Below are positions 8,243-17,226 of a DNA stretch of 64,000 nt, in pieces. The translations under genes and the position numbers were made by a program. Under the pieces are notes generated by a model. It was not told where the DNA came from. It saw only the letters and a program-made list of their open reading frames with translations, and ran no database searches. Source of the DNA: an uncultured Alteromonadaceae bacterium (GTDB lineage: Bacteria; Pseudomonadota; Gammaproteobacteria; Enterobacterales; Alteromonadaceae); assembly GCA_947494925.1 (NCBI GenBank), contig CANLWS010000015.1, forward strand, positions 98,367-162,366, read 5' to 3'. Every line of letters begins with the position of its first letter. Within the stretch, counting starts at the first letter, position 1.

Positions 8243-9627
8243 CAGGTAAGATTGTATTTTTCCAAACGTCTGTAATACGCGCTGCGACTCAGCCCAAGAG
8301 ATTTTGCCACTCGCTGCGGGTTCTTGTCGAGCATGTTGAGTCTTTGTTCAATCACCTGTTTCTCAATATCATCCAACGATAGCTGATGCCAATTTTGCCC
8401 CAGCTGACTATTAGTGCTTTGCTGCGTCTGAATATGACTTAAGGACAAATCCTGTTCTTCAATAAGCTCACCATTCCTGAGAAACATTGCTCGTTCAATA
8501 ACATGTGCCAGTTCCCGAATATTTCCTGGCCAAGAGTAAGCTAGCATTACATCAATTGCTTGCTGACTTATCTTGCCTTCGCTGAGCTGGTATTTTTTGG
8601 CAAACTGCCTGGCAAAGCTCTTCGCCAAGGGAACAATATCTTCCGGTCTTTCTCTCAATGCAGGAATATGAATGCTGACGGTATTCAAACGAAAAAGTAA
8701 ATCCTGACGAAACACATTGTTTAACAACATAGCACTAATGTCAGCATTGGTGGCCGATATAAGGCGCACATCCACCTGCTGGGTTTTGCTGCTGCCAACT
8801 TTTTCAAATTTCCTTTCTTCCAGCACCCGCAACAATTTGGACTGTTGAGCCATCGAAATATTGGCGATTTCATCGAGAAAAATAGTACCTGATTCGGCCA
8901 GCTCAAAGCGACCAATTCTGCTTTCTTTTGCATCAGTAAATGCCCCTTTCACATGACCGAACATCTCACTTTCAAATAATGATTCAGCCACTGCCCCCAT
9001 GTTTACTGCAATGAAAGGGTGCATATTACGTGAGGAGTGATCATGAACAAATTCAGCCAGCAAACTTTTCCCGGTGCCGTTTTCACCGGTTAACATTATG
9101 CTCATATCGCTTTGAGCAAGTTTTTGCAGCTGCGTCAGCGTATTTTTCATAATGGCCGATTCAGCTATTATTCCGTTGTCTTCTCCGTGGATCTGACCTT
9201 TCAATATGGCATTTTCCTGAGCCAGCTTGTTGCCATCCTTTCGCGCCTTACTCAACTGAATTTGGGTGCGTATGCTGTGCAGGAGGCGTTCATTCACCCA
9301 GGGTTTTTGAACGAAATCAACGGCCCCCAACTTCATAGCTTCGACTGCGATTTCAACACTGCTGTATCCTGTCATCACGATAATTGGCAGGAACTCTTCC
9401 ATTTTACGCAGTTGCTCTATAAGCGCCAAGCCTTCGCGCCCGGATGTTGTGTCTTTTTGATAGTTCAGATCAATCAGTGCGGCACAGAACTCGTTTGTAC
9501 TGACCTGTTCAAGTACAGCATCAGGCGTCGTCACTGCAACGACCTGAAACTTCTGAGAGGTGAGCAACATTCGCAGCGCCGCCAGCACACTGGCATCGTC
9601 ATCTGCGATTAATATCGTATCGGGCAT
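8242..9627 (-). CDS. NtrC-family sigma-54-dependent response regulator, cassette 1
   Basis: This 461-residue regulator has a receiver domain (residues 1-120, acidic pocket DDD, phospho-acceptor Asp in ALIDLNYQ), a sigma-54 AAA+ domain (about 150-375, Walker A GENGTGKS, Walker B-region TIFLDEIA), and a Fis-type helix-turn-helix at the end (VAKSLGLSRSAYYRRLEK). The sigma-54-contacting loop reads GAFTDA instead of the usual GAFTGA. Its partner kinase follows directly. A sigma-54 promoter with an upstream inverted repeat heads the exporter genes 5 kb upstream on the same strand and is its most likely target. A hairpin between permease and regulator may set regulator level separately from the exporter. 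Confidence 0.95.
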   Translation of the reverse strand: MPDTILIADDDASVLAALRMLLTSQKFQVVAVTTPDAVLEQVSTNEFCAALIDLNYQKDTTSGREGLALIEQLRKMEEFLPIIVMTGYSSVEIAVEAMKLGAVDFVQKPWVNERLLHSIRTQIQLSKARKDGNKLAQENAILKGQIHGEDNGIIAESAIMKNTLTQLQKLAQSDMSIMLTGENGTGKSLLAEFVHDHSSRNMHPFIAVNMGAVAESLFESEMFGHVKGAFTDAKESRIGRFELAESGTIFLDEIANISMAQQSKLLRVLEERKFEKVGSSKTQQVDVRLISATNADISAMLLNNVFRQDLLFRLNTVSIHIPALRERPEDIVPLAKSFARQFAKKYQLSEGKISQQAIDVMLAYSWPGNIRELAHVIERAMFLRNGELIEEQDLSLSHIQTQQSTNSQLGQNWHQLSLDDIEKQVIEQRLNMLDKNPQRVAKSLGLSRSAYYRRLEKYNLT

Positions 9628-9648
9628 GCGGAATACATTTCCAAATCA

Positions 9649-9670
9649 GCGGGTCTGTCATGAGACCCGC
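9649..9670 (-). terminator. Intercistronic hairpin between permease and response regulator
   Basis: An 8-bp GC-rich perfect stem (GCGGGTCT / AGACCCGC) with a 6-nt loop lies in the 108-bp gap of the minus-strand cassette. There is no T-run on the minus strand, so it may be an attenuator or mRNA-processing site rather than a full terminator. Confidence 0.45.
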
Positions 9671-9735
9671 ATTGTAGAGGGTAAAGTCGAACAACCGCAA
9701 CTGTAACGGCTGAACTCTAGTTTAAAATTGGCCAG

Positions 9736-12228
9736 TTAATTTTGATGCAGCGCATCACTGGGCTCCATCTTCACCACTCGTTTGGTCGGTGCGTATGTCG
9801 CAACTAACACCATAAAGGCAATCAACAATGGCATACCGAGAATGCCAAGGAGATAGCTGTTGGCGGAGAAAATCATGGTGCTGGACATTAAGCTTATTAG
9901 CCAGATAGATAGTCCCACTCCCACCAGCAGCCCTATTAGCAGTTGCCAGCTCGCCTGCCCCATGAACTGGCGGATAATCCGACCATCGGTAGCCCCTAAT
10001 GCACGTCGGACACCAATTTCCTGGGTGCGCTGCTGGATGCTGTTAGCAGCAACGGCATAAATTCCAGAAGCTGCCAGAAAAGCCGCGACCACACCACAGA
10101 GTAAAAATATTTTGCTGACGGCCAAAATCAGCAACATCGGCTTCTGGATCAGGGAGTCATACAATTGAACATGGTAAACCCCCACATTTGGATTTACTTT
10201 GTTGATTGCGTCGTACAAAGTCTCTCGGGCGAGGGCTTCACTTCCCGTGAAATGCATCGCTATCATGCTACGGAACATGCCCCAATTATCCATTGCATGA
10301 TAAGAGTTATAGGATGCGCTGGAAAAATCCATGGTACTGCCATGGAAAGAATCTGATACCACGCCAACAATTGTGTTCCATGGATTATCATCTCTTGGCA
10401 CACGGCTGGCGCGTCTGACTTTTTGACCAACTGCATCACCATTTGGGAAAAAGTCTCTGGCAATAGATTCGTTGATTATGATGCTTCGCACGTCTTCACC
10501 TACATCCCTATGATCGAAGTCCCTCCCCTGCAGGATTTTCATCCCCAGTGCCTGGAATGAGTCACGGGTAACACCTTCGTTATTGCTGTAAGGATTTTCG
10601 TTCCAAACAGGTGCTTCACGGCCCTGAATCTCAAAATAACTGGTACCGCCACCTGTACCTGGCAATTGCGACATAAAAACGGAGTCCTCAACATTGCTGC
10701 GGGTAGACAGCTCTTGTTTCAGATCATAATAGAATTGCGAACGAGCAAGGCGATCCTGATGTTCAAACTCAGTGTCCCGTCGCAGCGGATAGTCGCTAGG
10801 TGGCAACTGGATATTGGCAGTCAGACGATTTTGCGTTTCAACACCATAATCTGCAACGCCTGCGGAATAACTGGAGACAAGCAGTACGGTTGCCATAATC
10901 AGCACAACACAGGATAACAAAATTTCAGATATTACCAGCACCTTGGTGGTTGCCGCGGCACGTTTGCCTAGCGCACCTCGGGTACCGTCGCGAAGAACGC
11001 TGTTAAAGTCACCTTGCAGCGATCGCCAAGCGGGGATTAAACCAGTGATCAAGACCATGGCTATCATTGAACCTACCAACACTGAAATGGCTTGGGCATC
11101 TAGACTGATTGTCCACCAGAATGGCTTGAGCTTATCCACTTCATAGACATTGTTGAATACCTGATTAGTCACATCCAGCCCCCAGCCTGCCAACAGAATG
11201 GCTAGAAACCCGCCCAAGAAACATATAAATATGCTTTCCCACAACATCTGCAGGATGAGTCGTTGTTTTGGCACACCTAAGGCCACGCGAATAGCAATCT
11301 CTTTGACCCGTTCGTTGACACGGGAAAGGAGTAAATTACCGACATTAATACAGGCAAGTAACAGAATTAAAAAGACAACAATAAACAGCGCGAGGAACAT
11401 ACCGTAGTACTGAGTGATAATGGCTTTTTTGAAGGGTTCAATGGACAAATATTTGCCGTTTTCTCTAATCAACCAGGGCATGTTCTCCGGTAAATTTTGG
11501 GCAAGTTCAGCGCTTCTCTGATCAAGCCTCAATTTGGCTTCCGACAGTGTCACCCCATCAGCTAGTTTTGCAAAGGCAAACAAAAAGACAAATTCGCGTT
11601 CGGTCGGCGTCACAGCATTCTGTGTTAATGGCTGCCACATCTGTGCTATTGACGGAAACGCAAACCCCTCTGGCATAACCCCTACAATTCGCGCAGGATC
11701 CGCCCCATCAATAGGAACGACTTTACCAATAACATCGGCATCACCATTAAAATAGCTCTGCCACATATCGTAGCCCAATACCAGAACCTGCTCTGCACCT
11801 TCTAAATGATCATCAGGTCTAAGCACCCTTCCCAGAATCGGTTGGACCCCGCTGAAACTAAACAAATTCCAGGTCACATATGACGAGTTAAACTTTCTTA
11901 AACCTTCACCACTGCCCCCCACGAAGGTAGTGCCTTCAGAATAAAACCCCATCTCTTTAAACAAGGACTTATCCTGCTGGAGCGCGTATAAATCAATTAC
12001 GGCTGCTTCTCGTCGTTCCAGATGGGTGTGATCATACATAGCTTCAACAGCATATACGGGTTCGTTGTCTGCAAATTTAAGCGAGTTAAACAACAAACCG
12101 TTGAGCAGTGAAAACGTGTAAAGGGTCAACCCCAGTCCAATTGCAACAATAGAAACCATCAGGGTGGTGAATGCAGGTTTTTTACTTAACAACCTGGCTG
12201 CGTATTTAATATCGAGAGAAAGTGACAT
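9736..12228 (-). CDS. MacB-like ABC transporter permease (double FtsX domain), cassette 1
   Basis: This 830-residue membrane protein has the duplicated MacB-type plan: N-terminal TM (about 20-45), a periplasmic MacB_PCD domain, a first FtsX domain of three TMs (about 275-410), a further TM near 430, a second periplasmic domain, and a second FtsX domain (about 690-820). The conserved RVNERVKEIAIRVALGVP and QQRTQEIGVRRALGAT segments precede TM helices, as in FtsX/MacB proteins. Unlike E. coli MacB, no ATPase is fused; it is the separate gene upstream. A good ribosome-binding site (AAGGAG) precedes the ATG. It probably drives mechanotransmission-type export of a peptide or lipophilic compound with the adaptor and ATPase. 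Confidence 0.93.
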   Translation of the reverse strand: MSLSLDIKYAARLLSKKPAFTTLMVSIVAIGLGLTLYTFSLLNGLLFNSLKFADNEPVYAVEAMYDHTHLERREAAVIDLYALQQDKSLFKEMGFYSEGTTFVGGSGEGLRKFNSSYVTWNLFSFSGVQPILGRVLRPDDHLEGAEQVLVLGYDMWQSYFNGDADVIGKVVPIDGADPARIVGVMPEGFAFPSIAQMWQPLTQNAVTPTEREFVFLFAFAKLADGVTLSEAKLRLDQRSAELAQNLPENMPWLIRENGKYLSIEPFKKAIITQYYGMFLALFIVVFLILLLACINVGNLLLSRVNERVKEIAIRVALGVPKQRLILQMLWESIFICFLGGFLAILLAGWGLDVTNQVFNNVYEVDKLKPFWWTISLDAQAISVLVGSMIAMVLITGLIPAWRSLQGDFNSVLRDGTRGALGKRAAATTKVLVISEILLSCVVLIMATVLLVSSYSAGVADYGVETQNRLTANIQLPPSDYPLRRDTEFEHQDRLARSQFYYDLKQELSTRSNVEDSVFMSQLPGTGGGTSYFEIQGREAPVWNENPYSNNEGVTRDSFQALGMKILQGRDFDHRDVGEDVRSIIINESIARDFFPNGDAVGQKVRRASRVPRDDNPWNTIVGVVSDSFHGSTMDFSSASYNSYHAMDNWGMFRSMIAMHFTGSEALARETLYDAINKVNPNVGVYHVQLYDSLIQKPMLLILAVSKIFLLCGVVAAFLAASGIYAVAANSIQQRTQEIGVRRALGATDGRIIRQFMGQASWQLLIGLLVGVGLSIWLISLMSSTMIFSANSYLLGILGMPLLIAFMVLVATYAPTKRVVKMEPSDALHQN

Positions 12229-12253
12229 ACCGACTCCTTATCTGAATTGGCAA

Positions 12254-12976
12254 TTACACTGCGATCGCAGCAGCTTGACCCGTTAATTGATCTGACACAA
12301 TTTTGCCATCGAATACTTCGATAGTGCGTTGCGCGCGAGCGGCAGATTTCGGGTCATGGGTGACCATGCAAATTGTCGCTCCTTGCTGATGCAACTGATC
12401 CAGCAGAGTCATAACAGATTGCGCATTTTTGGAATCCAGATTTCCCGTCGGTTCGTCGGCAAGGATCATGGAAGGATTGCCTGATATCGCTCTGGCGACA
12501 GCTACCCGTTGCTGTTGACCACCTGATAATTGCGACGGGAAGTGATTTGCACGATGCTGCATATCAACTTTCTCAAGCGCCTCAGACACCATTTTCTTGC
12601 GGTCTGCTTTGGAAAGGTCACTCCGATAGGTAAGCGGTAGTTCAACGTTCTCGGCAACCGACATGTCACTGATCAAATTAAACGCCTGGAACACAAATCC
12701 AATTTCTTTGTTGCGGATACGCGCCCGCTCGTCGCGGTCGAGATCGACTACATCATGTCCTGCCAACTTGTAATCACCAGATGTTGAAGTATCTAACAGC
12801 CCCAGCAAGGATAGGAGAGTCGATTTACCACAGCCTGAAGGTCCGGTTATAGAGAGGTACTCACCTTTGTTAACAGTTAAATTAATTTCGTTCAACGCAT
12901 GGGTCTCCACATCATCGGTATAGAACACTTTTTTAATACTCGAGAGTGTGACTAAGTTTTGTGATTCCGCAGACAT
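12254..12976 (-). CDS. ABC transporter ATP-binding protein (MacB/LolD type), cassette 1
   Basis: This 240-residue ATPase has Walker A GPSGCGKST (about 40), Q-loop FQAFNLI, signature LSGGQQQR (about 147), Walker B MILADEPTGNLDSKN, and the H-loop MVTHDP. All catalytic elements are intact. The sequence is typical of the LolD/MacB-type ATPases that work with FtsX-like permeases. It lies 25 bases upstream of the permease and 14 bases downstream of the adaptor gene, and has AAGGAAG upstream of its ATG. Confidence 0.95.
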   Translation of the reverse strand: MSAESQNLVTLSSIKKVFYTDDVETHALNEINLTVNKGEYLSITGPSGCGKSTLLSLLGLLDTSTSGDYKLAGHDVVDLDRDERARIRNKEIGFVFQAFNLISDMSVAENVELPLTYRSDLSKADRKKMVSEALEKVDMQHRANHFPSQLSGGQQQRVAVARAISGNPSMILADEPTGNLDSKNAQSVMTLLDQLHQQGATICMVTHDPKSAARAQRTIEVFDGKIVSDQLTGQAAAIAV

Positions 12977-12990
12977 AAGGGCTTCCTTTT

Positions 12991-14247
12991 TTAATTGATT
13001 TGAATGTGCTGATGAACGTCCCAGGCAGAGACGTCAGATACGATGACTTCCTGACCCAGATTCAAGCCAGACCTAATTTCTATATAATTTGACGATGCCT
13101 GACCAAAAGTGACGGCCTGCTTCTGAGCCGTGTTATTACTCGGGTCGACTATGTACACAAAGGAGTCACCAAAGCTCTTTGCAAACATTGGTCGCTTAAC
13201 ATAAAGTGCATCATCTAGCTGAGCGATCTGTATTGTGCCTTCAACGGTCAATTCCGGTCTGGCTTCTTTGGGAGCTGCCCCTACCAGATCCACATCCACC
13301 TGAACAACGCCATTGTTCACCGCAGGATCGATACGTCGAACAATACCTTCTACTTTGCTGGTGCGTGTATCCAGTGACACAGGTTGCCCCAATACAACAT
13401 TTTGAATTTGGTTTTCAGGAATGCGAAGTTCAGCGATAAAATCATCTCGCTTGGCCAGTCTGGCTAAATTAGTGCCGGAGTTAACTTGTTGACCCAGCTC
13501 CATTGGCATTGCCTGAACGATCGCATCTATACTGGCCCGCACGTCAAGTTGCTCTACCTGCTCAGAAACACGTTCAACCGACTTGCGCATGCGATTGACT
13601 CTGGCCTGATTCGCCAGCATTTGTGCTGCAACATTTTCTTTTTGTTTTTCTAAGCGTTTGATAGCCAATTCCCAGCGCTGCTTATTTTGCGCGACTTCAA
13701 TTTTTACGGCTTCATGATCTATCAGGGAAACGGCGTTAACGCCTTGATTGAGCAGCTTGTTCTGTGCATCTAATGTCAGCGACGAACGCTCAAAATTCAG
13801 TTTTTCGTTTATGACCGCCGCTTCCTGGTCGAGTACCTCAGATTCCAGACTGACCTTCAACGCCTGAGTCTGGGCTTCTAATTCATCGAGTTCCCATTTG
13901 GATTCATCGAGCCGTTGCAATAGCTGAGGGTTGGAAAGTTCAAGGATAATATCGCCTTTTTTTACCTCGGCGCCCGCTTTCACGTGGATACGTTCAACTT
14001 TTCCTTCTACTGTGGTGGCTAACCAACGAACGTCTCTGGGTGCCAATACTCCCATTCCTCTGACAGTGACACTAAGCTCTCCCTGCTGCACCGTATCAAT
14101 GAGTAAAGTTTGGCTATCCACCACATGACTGGCTGACGAACCTGTCACCAATGAATACGCGGCGACTGAAGTGGCCAAAATGGCGCCAGCGAGTATGATT
14201 AATATTTTCTTTGAACCGGCGTTTGATTTGTTTCTGACAATATCCAT
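12991..14247 (-). CDS. HlyD/MacA-like membrane-fusion protein, cassette 1
   Basis: This 418-residue periplasmic adaptor has one N-terminal TM anchor (about 13-33), a split lipoyl/barrel-sandwich domain (first half with VEGKVERIHVKAGAEVKKGDIIL, second half near LGQQVNSGTNLA), a long alpha-helical hairpin (about 115-230, rich in Glu/Gln/Leu heptads), and a beta-barrel with a C-terminal membrane-proximal domain. It links the inner-membrane exporter to an outer-membrane channel; no TolC gene is in the window, so a housekeeping TolC is presumably used. It is the first gene after the sigma-54 promoter at 14288-14303. The ATG lacks a strong ribosome-binding site. Confidence 0.92.
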   Translation of the reverse strand: MDIVRNKSNAGSKKILIILAGAILATSVAAYSLVTGSSASHVVDSQTLLIDTVQQGELSVTVRGMGVLAPRDVRWLATTVEGKVERIHVKAGAEVKKGDIILELSNPQLLQRLDESKWELDELEAQTQALKVSLESEVLDQEAAVINEKLNFERSSLTLDAQNKLLNQGVNAVSLIDHEAVKIEVAQNKQRWELAIKRLEKQKENVAAQMLANQARVNRMRKSVERVSEQVEQLDVRASIDAIVQAMPMELGQQVNSGTNLARLAKRDDFIAELRIPENQIQNVVLGQPVSLDTRTSKVEGIVRRIDPAVNNGVVQVDVDLVGAAPKEARPELTVEGTIQIAQLDDALYVKRPMFAKSFGDSFVYIVDPSNNTAQKQAVTFGQASSNYIEIRSGLNLGQEVIVSDVSAWDVHQHIQIN

Positions 14248-14287
14248 AGGTTTTTTCTGTTCCGGGAAAACTGACTACCAGTACAAG

Positions 14288-14303
14288 AGCAACCCTTGTG
14301 CCA
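14288..14303 (-). promoter_or_regulatory. Sigma-54 (RpoN) promoter of exporter cassette 1
   Basis: Read on the minus strand the site is TGGCACAAGGGTTGCT: a -24 element TGGCAC and a -12 element TTGC with exactly ten bases between the invariant GG and GC. It lies 41 bases upstream of the adaptor start, so transcription would begin about 30 bases before the ATG. The cassette also encodes a sigma-54 activator, which makes autoregulation likely. Confidence 0.88.
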
Positions 14304-14367
14304 AATGATAATATACAATACTTTCAATCAGTTAAGATGTGACAACAAAAAACAAAGTAGTTGTAAA

Positions 14368-14381
14368 TCCCGAAATCGGGA
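14368..14381. promoter_or_regulatory. Inverted repeat, candidate enhancer site for the sigma-54 activator
   Basis: TCCCGA-AA-TCGGGA is a perfect 6-2-6 inverted repeat about 65 bases upstream of the -24 element, a normal distance for an NtrC-type upstream activating sequence. Assignment to the regulator at 8242-9627 is inference. Confidence 0.4.
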
Positions 14382-14659
14382 CGATAGATTTGAGAAATAT
14401 TTCGCTTTTGGGACGCCATAAGGTCAATAGCTTGATATTGAAAAACTCAACTTTGCAGTGCCCGTTTACTCAAAAAACACTTCACGTTATAGCCAACACA
14501 ATTTTGAAATTTCCAGCGACGAAAACCAAGTGATGGGAAAAACAACAGACCAATAAAGGTGGTAAAAGTTTGTCGCGAAATGCTTTTAATCACTGCAGGT
14601 TTGGTGATTCGAAAATTAAAGGGTAAAGTTAATCATCTATTTATTAAAAACATAGACAT

Positions 14660-16549
14660 ATGACCCCAACCCAAAAGCCTTTGGTCAGTTCTAAACTGAA
14701 TAGCGAAGAAAGAGATGTTTTAAGCCATATTCGTCGCTACAGGTTGATGCAGATCAGTGGTGTTACTGCGTTAGGGTTAGCGGCTTCTTTACTCGTAGCC
14801 AGAAATATCACAACAGTGATATTCGCGCTGGGCCTTGCTTGTCTGCTCGTTGCCTTGATCTTGGCGTTCAAACACAGAGTACTTGCCTCAGCTTATGTGT
14901 TGCTAGGTTCAATGTCTGCAATGTTATTTGCGCTTGCATCGACCGGCGCAGGTCTGTTTGATCTGGCCATTCTCGGCTACCCGGGATTGCTTATCTTCGC
15001 AGCTATACTTGGCAGTGTAGGGCTATTTGTATCTGTCATGTCCTTCGTGATCATACAATGTGTCTTGCTCGCTTGGTTAACGCTTCAAGGTGTTATTACA
15101 CCTCACATTCCAACGTTAAGCTGGCCACATGTTTTATTTATATTGGTTATTTTTGTCATTACCGGCTTCAGCGTTTACCTTTTGGTCTATGACATAAAAC
15201 GTCTGATGCTGTCGTTGCAACGTGAAAATGCCAAAGTACAAAAAAGCAGGGCTAAGATTCAGCATCTCGCGCACCATGATACGCTAACCAATCTACCCAA
15301 TAGATTTTATGGTGAAGAACTGTTTTTACAGTCTTTAGCCGCCAGCCAGCAAAAACAACAAAGCCTCGCCCTGTTGTTCATTGACCTGGACAACTTTAAA
15401 CCCGTCAATGATGCCATGGGCCATGCCGCAGGTGACAATTTACTGGAACAGCTGACCCAACGATTGAGCAGCTCTTTGCAGCCAGAACAGCACCTAATTC
15501 GGTTTGGCGGAGATGAGTTTCTGGTGCTCGCCCCGTTTTCACGTGATCCTGGTCATTTAGATCTACTTGCTGACGCACTTATTCAGCAATGCGCATCAGT
15601 ATTTGAGATATTACAGACTCAGGTGGTTGTGTCTGCGTCACTAGGGATCGCCATTGCTCCCAAGCATGGCACCGAGTTCAAACAATTGTGCCGCAAGGCT
15701 GACATTGCCATGTACCAGGCCAAGGAAGATGGTCGTAACACTTACCACTACTACGATGAAAGTCTGGATAAAGCCAGTGACGAAAAATTCAGATTGTTAC
15801 AGCTTTTGCGCCCGGCCATGAATGAGCAACAATTCGAGCTTTACTACCAGCCTATGGTGACACTGGACAACGGCGAAATCACAACAGTGGAAGCATTGCT
15901 TCGATGGCCCCAGTCAGATGGCAGTATGATTAGCCCGGATCGATTTATTCCGTTGGCAGAAAGTTGCGGCATAATTAACGAACTGGGTAGTTGGGTGATC
16001 CATCAAGCCTGTATTTTCTGTGCGTCACTCAGGCAATCCGGTACGTCAAATCTGCGCGTCTCGGTAAATTTGTCTGTAGTCCAATTCAAAGACGGACAGC
16101 TTCAGAACATCGTTGAGACAGCCCTGCGTAAAGCAGGATTACCTGCTGAAGCATTAGAGTTAGAGTTAACTGAATCATTGCTGATCGATGATACTGACCA
16201 AATCCAGAAACAACTCTTCGAACTAAGCCAGCTAGGTATAACAATCGCCATCGATGATTTTGGTACCGGATATTCAAATCTCGGTTACCTTCGCTATTTT
16301 AACGCAACAAAACTTAAAATCGACCGATCTTTTATCAGCTCACTGTGCCAATCTGAACAAGACGAAACACTGGTCAAAGCCATCGTCAATATGGCCTCAA
16401 GTCTGGGCCTGAGGACTGTTGCAGAGGGAATTGAAGATGAAGCAACACTCAATAAACTAATTGATATGGGTTGCGACATCGGTCAGGGATATTACTGGTC
16501 CAAGCCTGTTCCAGCGGATGAGTTAACAATATTACTGGAAAACCAATAG
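14660..16549 (+). CDS. Membrane GGDEF-EAL cyclic-di-GMP protein
   Basis: This 629-residue protein has five or six hydrophobic membrane helices (about 30-185), a short coiled linker, a GGDEF domain with intact RFGGDEF (near 280), and an EAL domain with intact TTVEALLRW (near 410), the DDFGTGYSN loop and KIDRSFI. Both catalytic signatures are intact, so it could synthesise or degrade c-di-GMP; in such tandem proteins the phosphodiesterase often dominates. I see no RxxD inhibitory site just before GGDEF. The sensory part is purely transmembrane. It is monocistronic, between divergent exporter cassette 1 and the ECF41 locus; no functional link is evident. Confidence 0.93.
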   Translation: MTPTQKPLVSSKLNSEERDVLSHIRRYRLMQISGVTALGLAASLLVARNITTVIFALGLACLLVALILAFKHRVLASAYVLLGSMSAMLFALASTGAGLFDLAILGYPGLLIFAAILGSVGLFVSVMSFVIIQCVLLAWLTLQGVITPHIPTLSWPHVLFILVIFVITGFSVYLLVYDIKRLMLSLQRENAKVQKSRAKIQHLAHHDTLTNLPNRFYGEELFLQSLAASQQKQQSLALLFIDLDNFKPVNDAMGHAAGDNLLEQLTQRLSSSLQPEQHLIRFGGDEFLVLAPFSRDPGHLDLLADALIQQCASVFEILQTQVVVSASLGIAIAPKHGTEFKQLCRKADIAMYQAKEDGRNTYHYYDESLDKASDEKFRLLQLLRPAMNEQQFELYYQPMVTLDNGEITTVEALLRWPQSDGSMISPDRFIPLAESCGIINELGSWVIHQACIFCASLRQSGTSNLRVSVNLSVVQFKDGQLQNIVETALRKAGLPAEALELELTESLLIDDTDQIQKQLFELSQLGITIAIDDFGTGYSNLGYLRYFNATKLKIDRSFISSLCQSEQDETLVKAIVNMASSLGLRTVAEGIEDEATLNKLIDMGCDIGQGYYWSKPVPADELTILLENQ

Positions 16550-16634
16550 CATTCTTGACTAACTGCCCCAACTTTTGCAGAACCTGCAGTATTTACTTTT
16601 CGCAAACTTCAACATCCGAATAAATTTCATAAAC

Positions 16635-16662
16635 TGTCACATTCCCTGATATCTGATTCGTC
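16635..16662 (+). promoter_or_regulatory. ECF41-type promoter upstream of the AhpD-like gene
   Basis: TGTCACA (16635-16641), a 17-base spacer and CGTC (16659-16662) match the -35 and -10 elements known for ECF41 sigma factors. It lies 40 bases before the AhpD-like start, and the ECF41 gene follows in the same unit, so the sigma factor probably transcribes its own operon. Confidence 0.8.
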
Positions 16663-16701
16663 TATACAGCAAAGATACTCATACAGACACAAGAGGCTAA
16701 G

Positions 16702-17226
16702 ATGTTAAAACGATTATTGATCCACTCCATCAGCAAATTCGAAAGACAAACCGGATACGACTCTACCTACATGAAGCAGATAGCGAACTATTCTCCTTCA
16801 CTGGCAATGAAATTTTCTAACTTTATAAAGTTAAATCGCTACCAGAAGAAAACCCCGAACGATGTGATGTACATAGCTAAAATTGCGGCGATGAAAACCG
16901 GCGACTGTGGCACTTGCTTGCAGCTGAACATTAATTTTGCGTTATGGTCCGGCGTAGCTAAACAATACGTTAAGGACGCAGTATCCAATCCCGAGAACTT
17001 GCCACAACGGCTTAAGTTGATACATGACTTTGCAACGAAAACCGCTTTAGGTGAACCTGATGCTGAAATTTTCAGACAAAAAGTGGAGCAGCAACTTGGC
17101 CAGGATATTTTAATAGAATTGGCCATGGCGATAGCGACAACCATTGTATACCCTACCCTAAAACGTGGATTGGGCTATGCCAAAAGTTGCTCGTTAATGC
17201 AATTCGAATATGGAGACGCCAGTTAA
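16702..17226 (+). CDS. AhpD-like/carboxymuconolactone decarboxylase family protein
   Basis: This is a 174-residue, mostly helical protein with a redox-type CxxC motif (GDCGTC, cysteines near 69 and 72) in the helix where AhpD-like proteins carry theirs. The residue a few positions later that is usually histidine appears to be Asn (LQLNINFA). The family includes peroxidase-reducing AhpD and carboxymuconolactone decarboxylases; here the CxxC suggests a thiol-redox role. An AGAGG site precedes the ATG. The stop codon is immediately followed by the GTG of the ECF41 gene, so the two are coupled. CMD-like genes are the classic neighbours and targets of ECF41 sigma factors, which supports the assignment. 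Confidence 0.75.
   Translation: MLKRLLIHSISKFERQTGYDSTYMKQIANYSPSLAMKFSNFIKLNRYQKKTPNDVMYIAKIAAMKTGDCGTCLQLNINFALWSGVAKQYVKDAVSNPENLPQRLKLIHDFATKTALGEPDAEIFRQKVEQQLGQDILIELAMAIATTIVYPTLKRGLGYAKSCSLMQFEYGDAS

Noticed and set aside
9112..9612. 166-residue plus-strand ORF opposite the cassette 1 response regulator.
   Set aside because: It is the antisense shadow of the receiver and AAA+ domains, whose motifs are clear on the minus strand.
14339..14533. Plus-strand 64-residue ORF in front of the GGDEF-EAL gene.
   Set aside because: It overlaps the sigma-54 promoter region of cassette 1 and has no ribosome-binding site or recognisable protein character.
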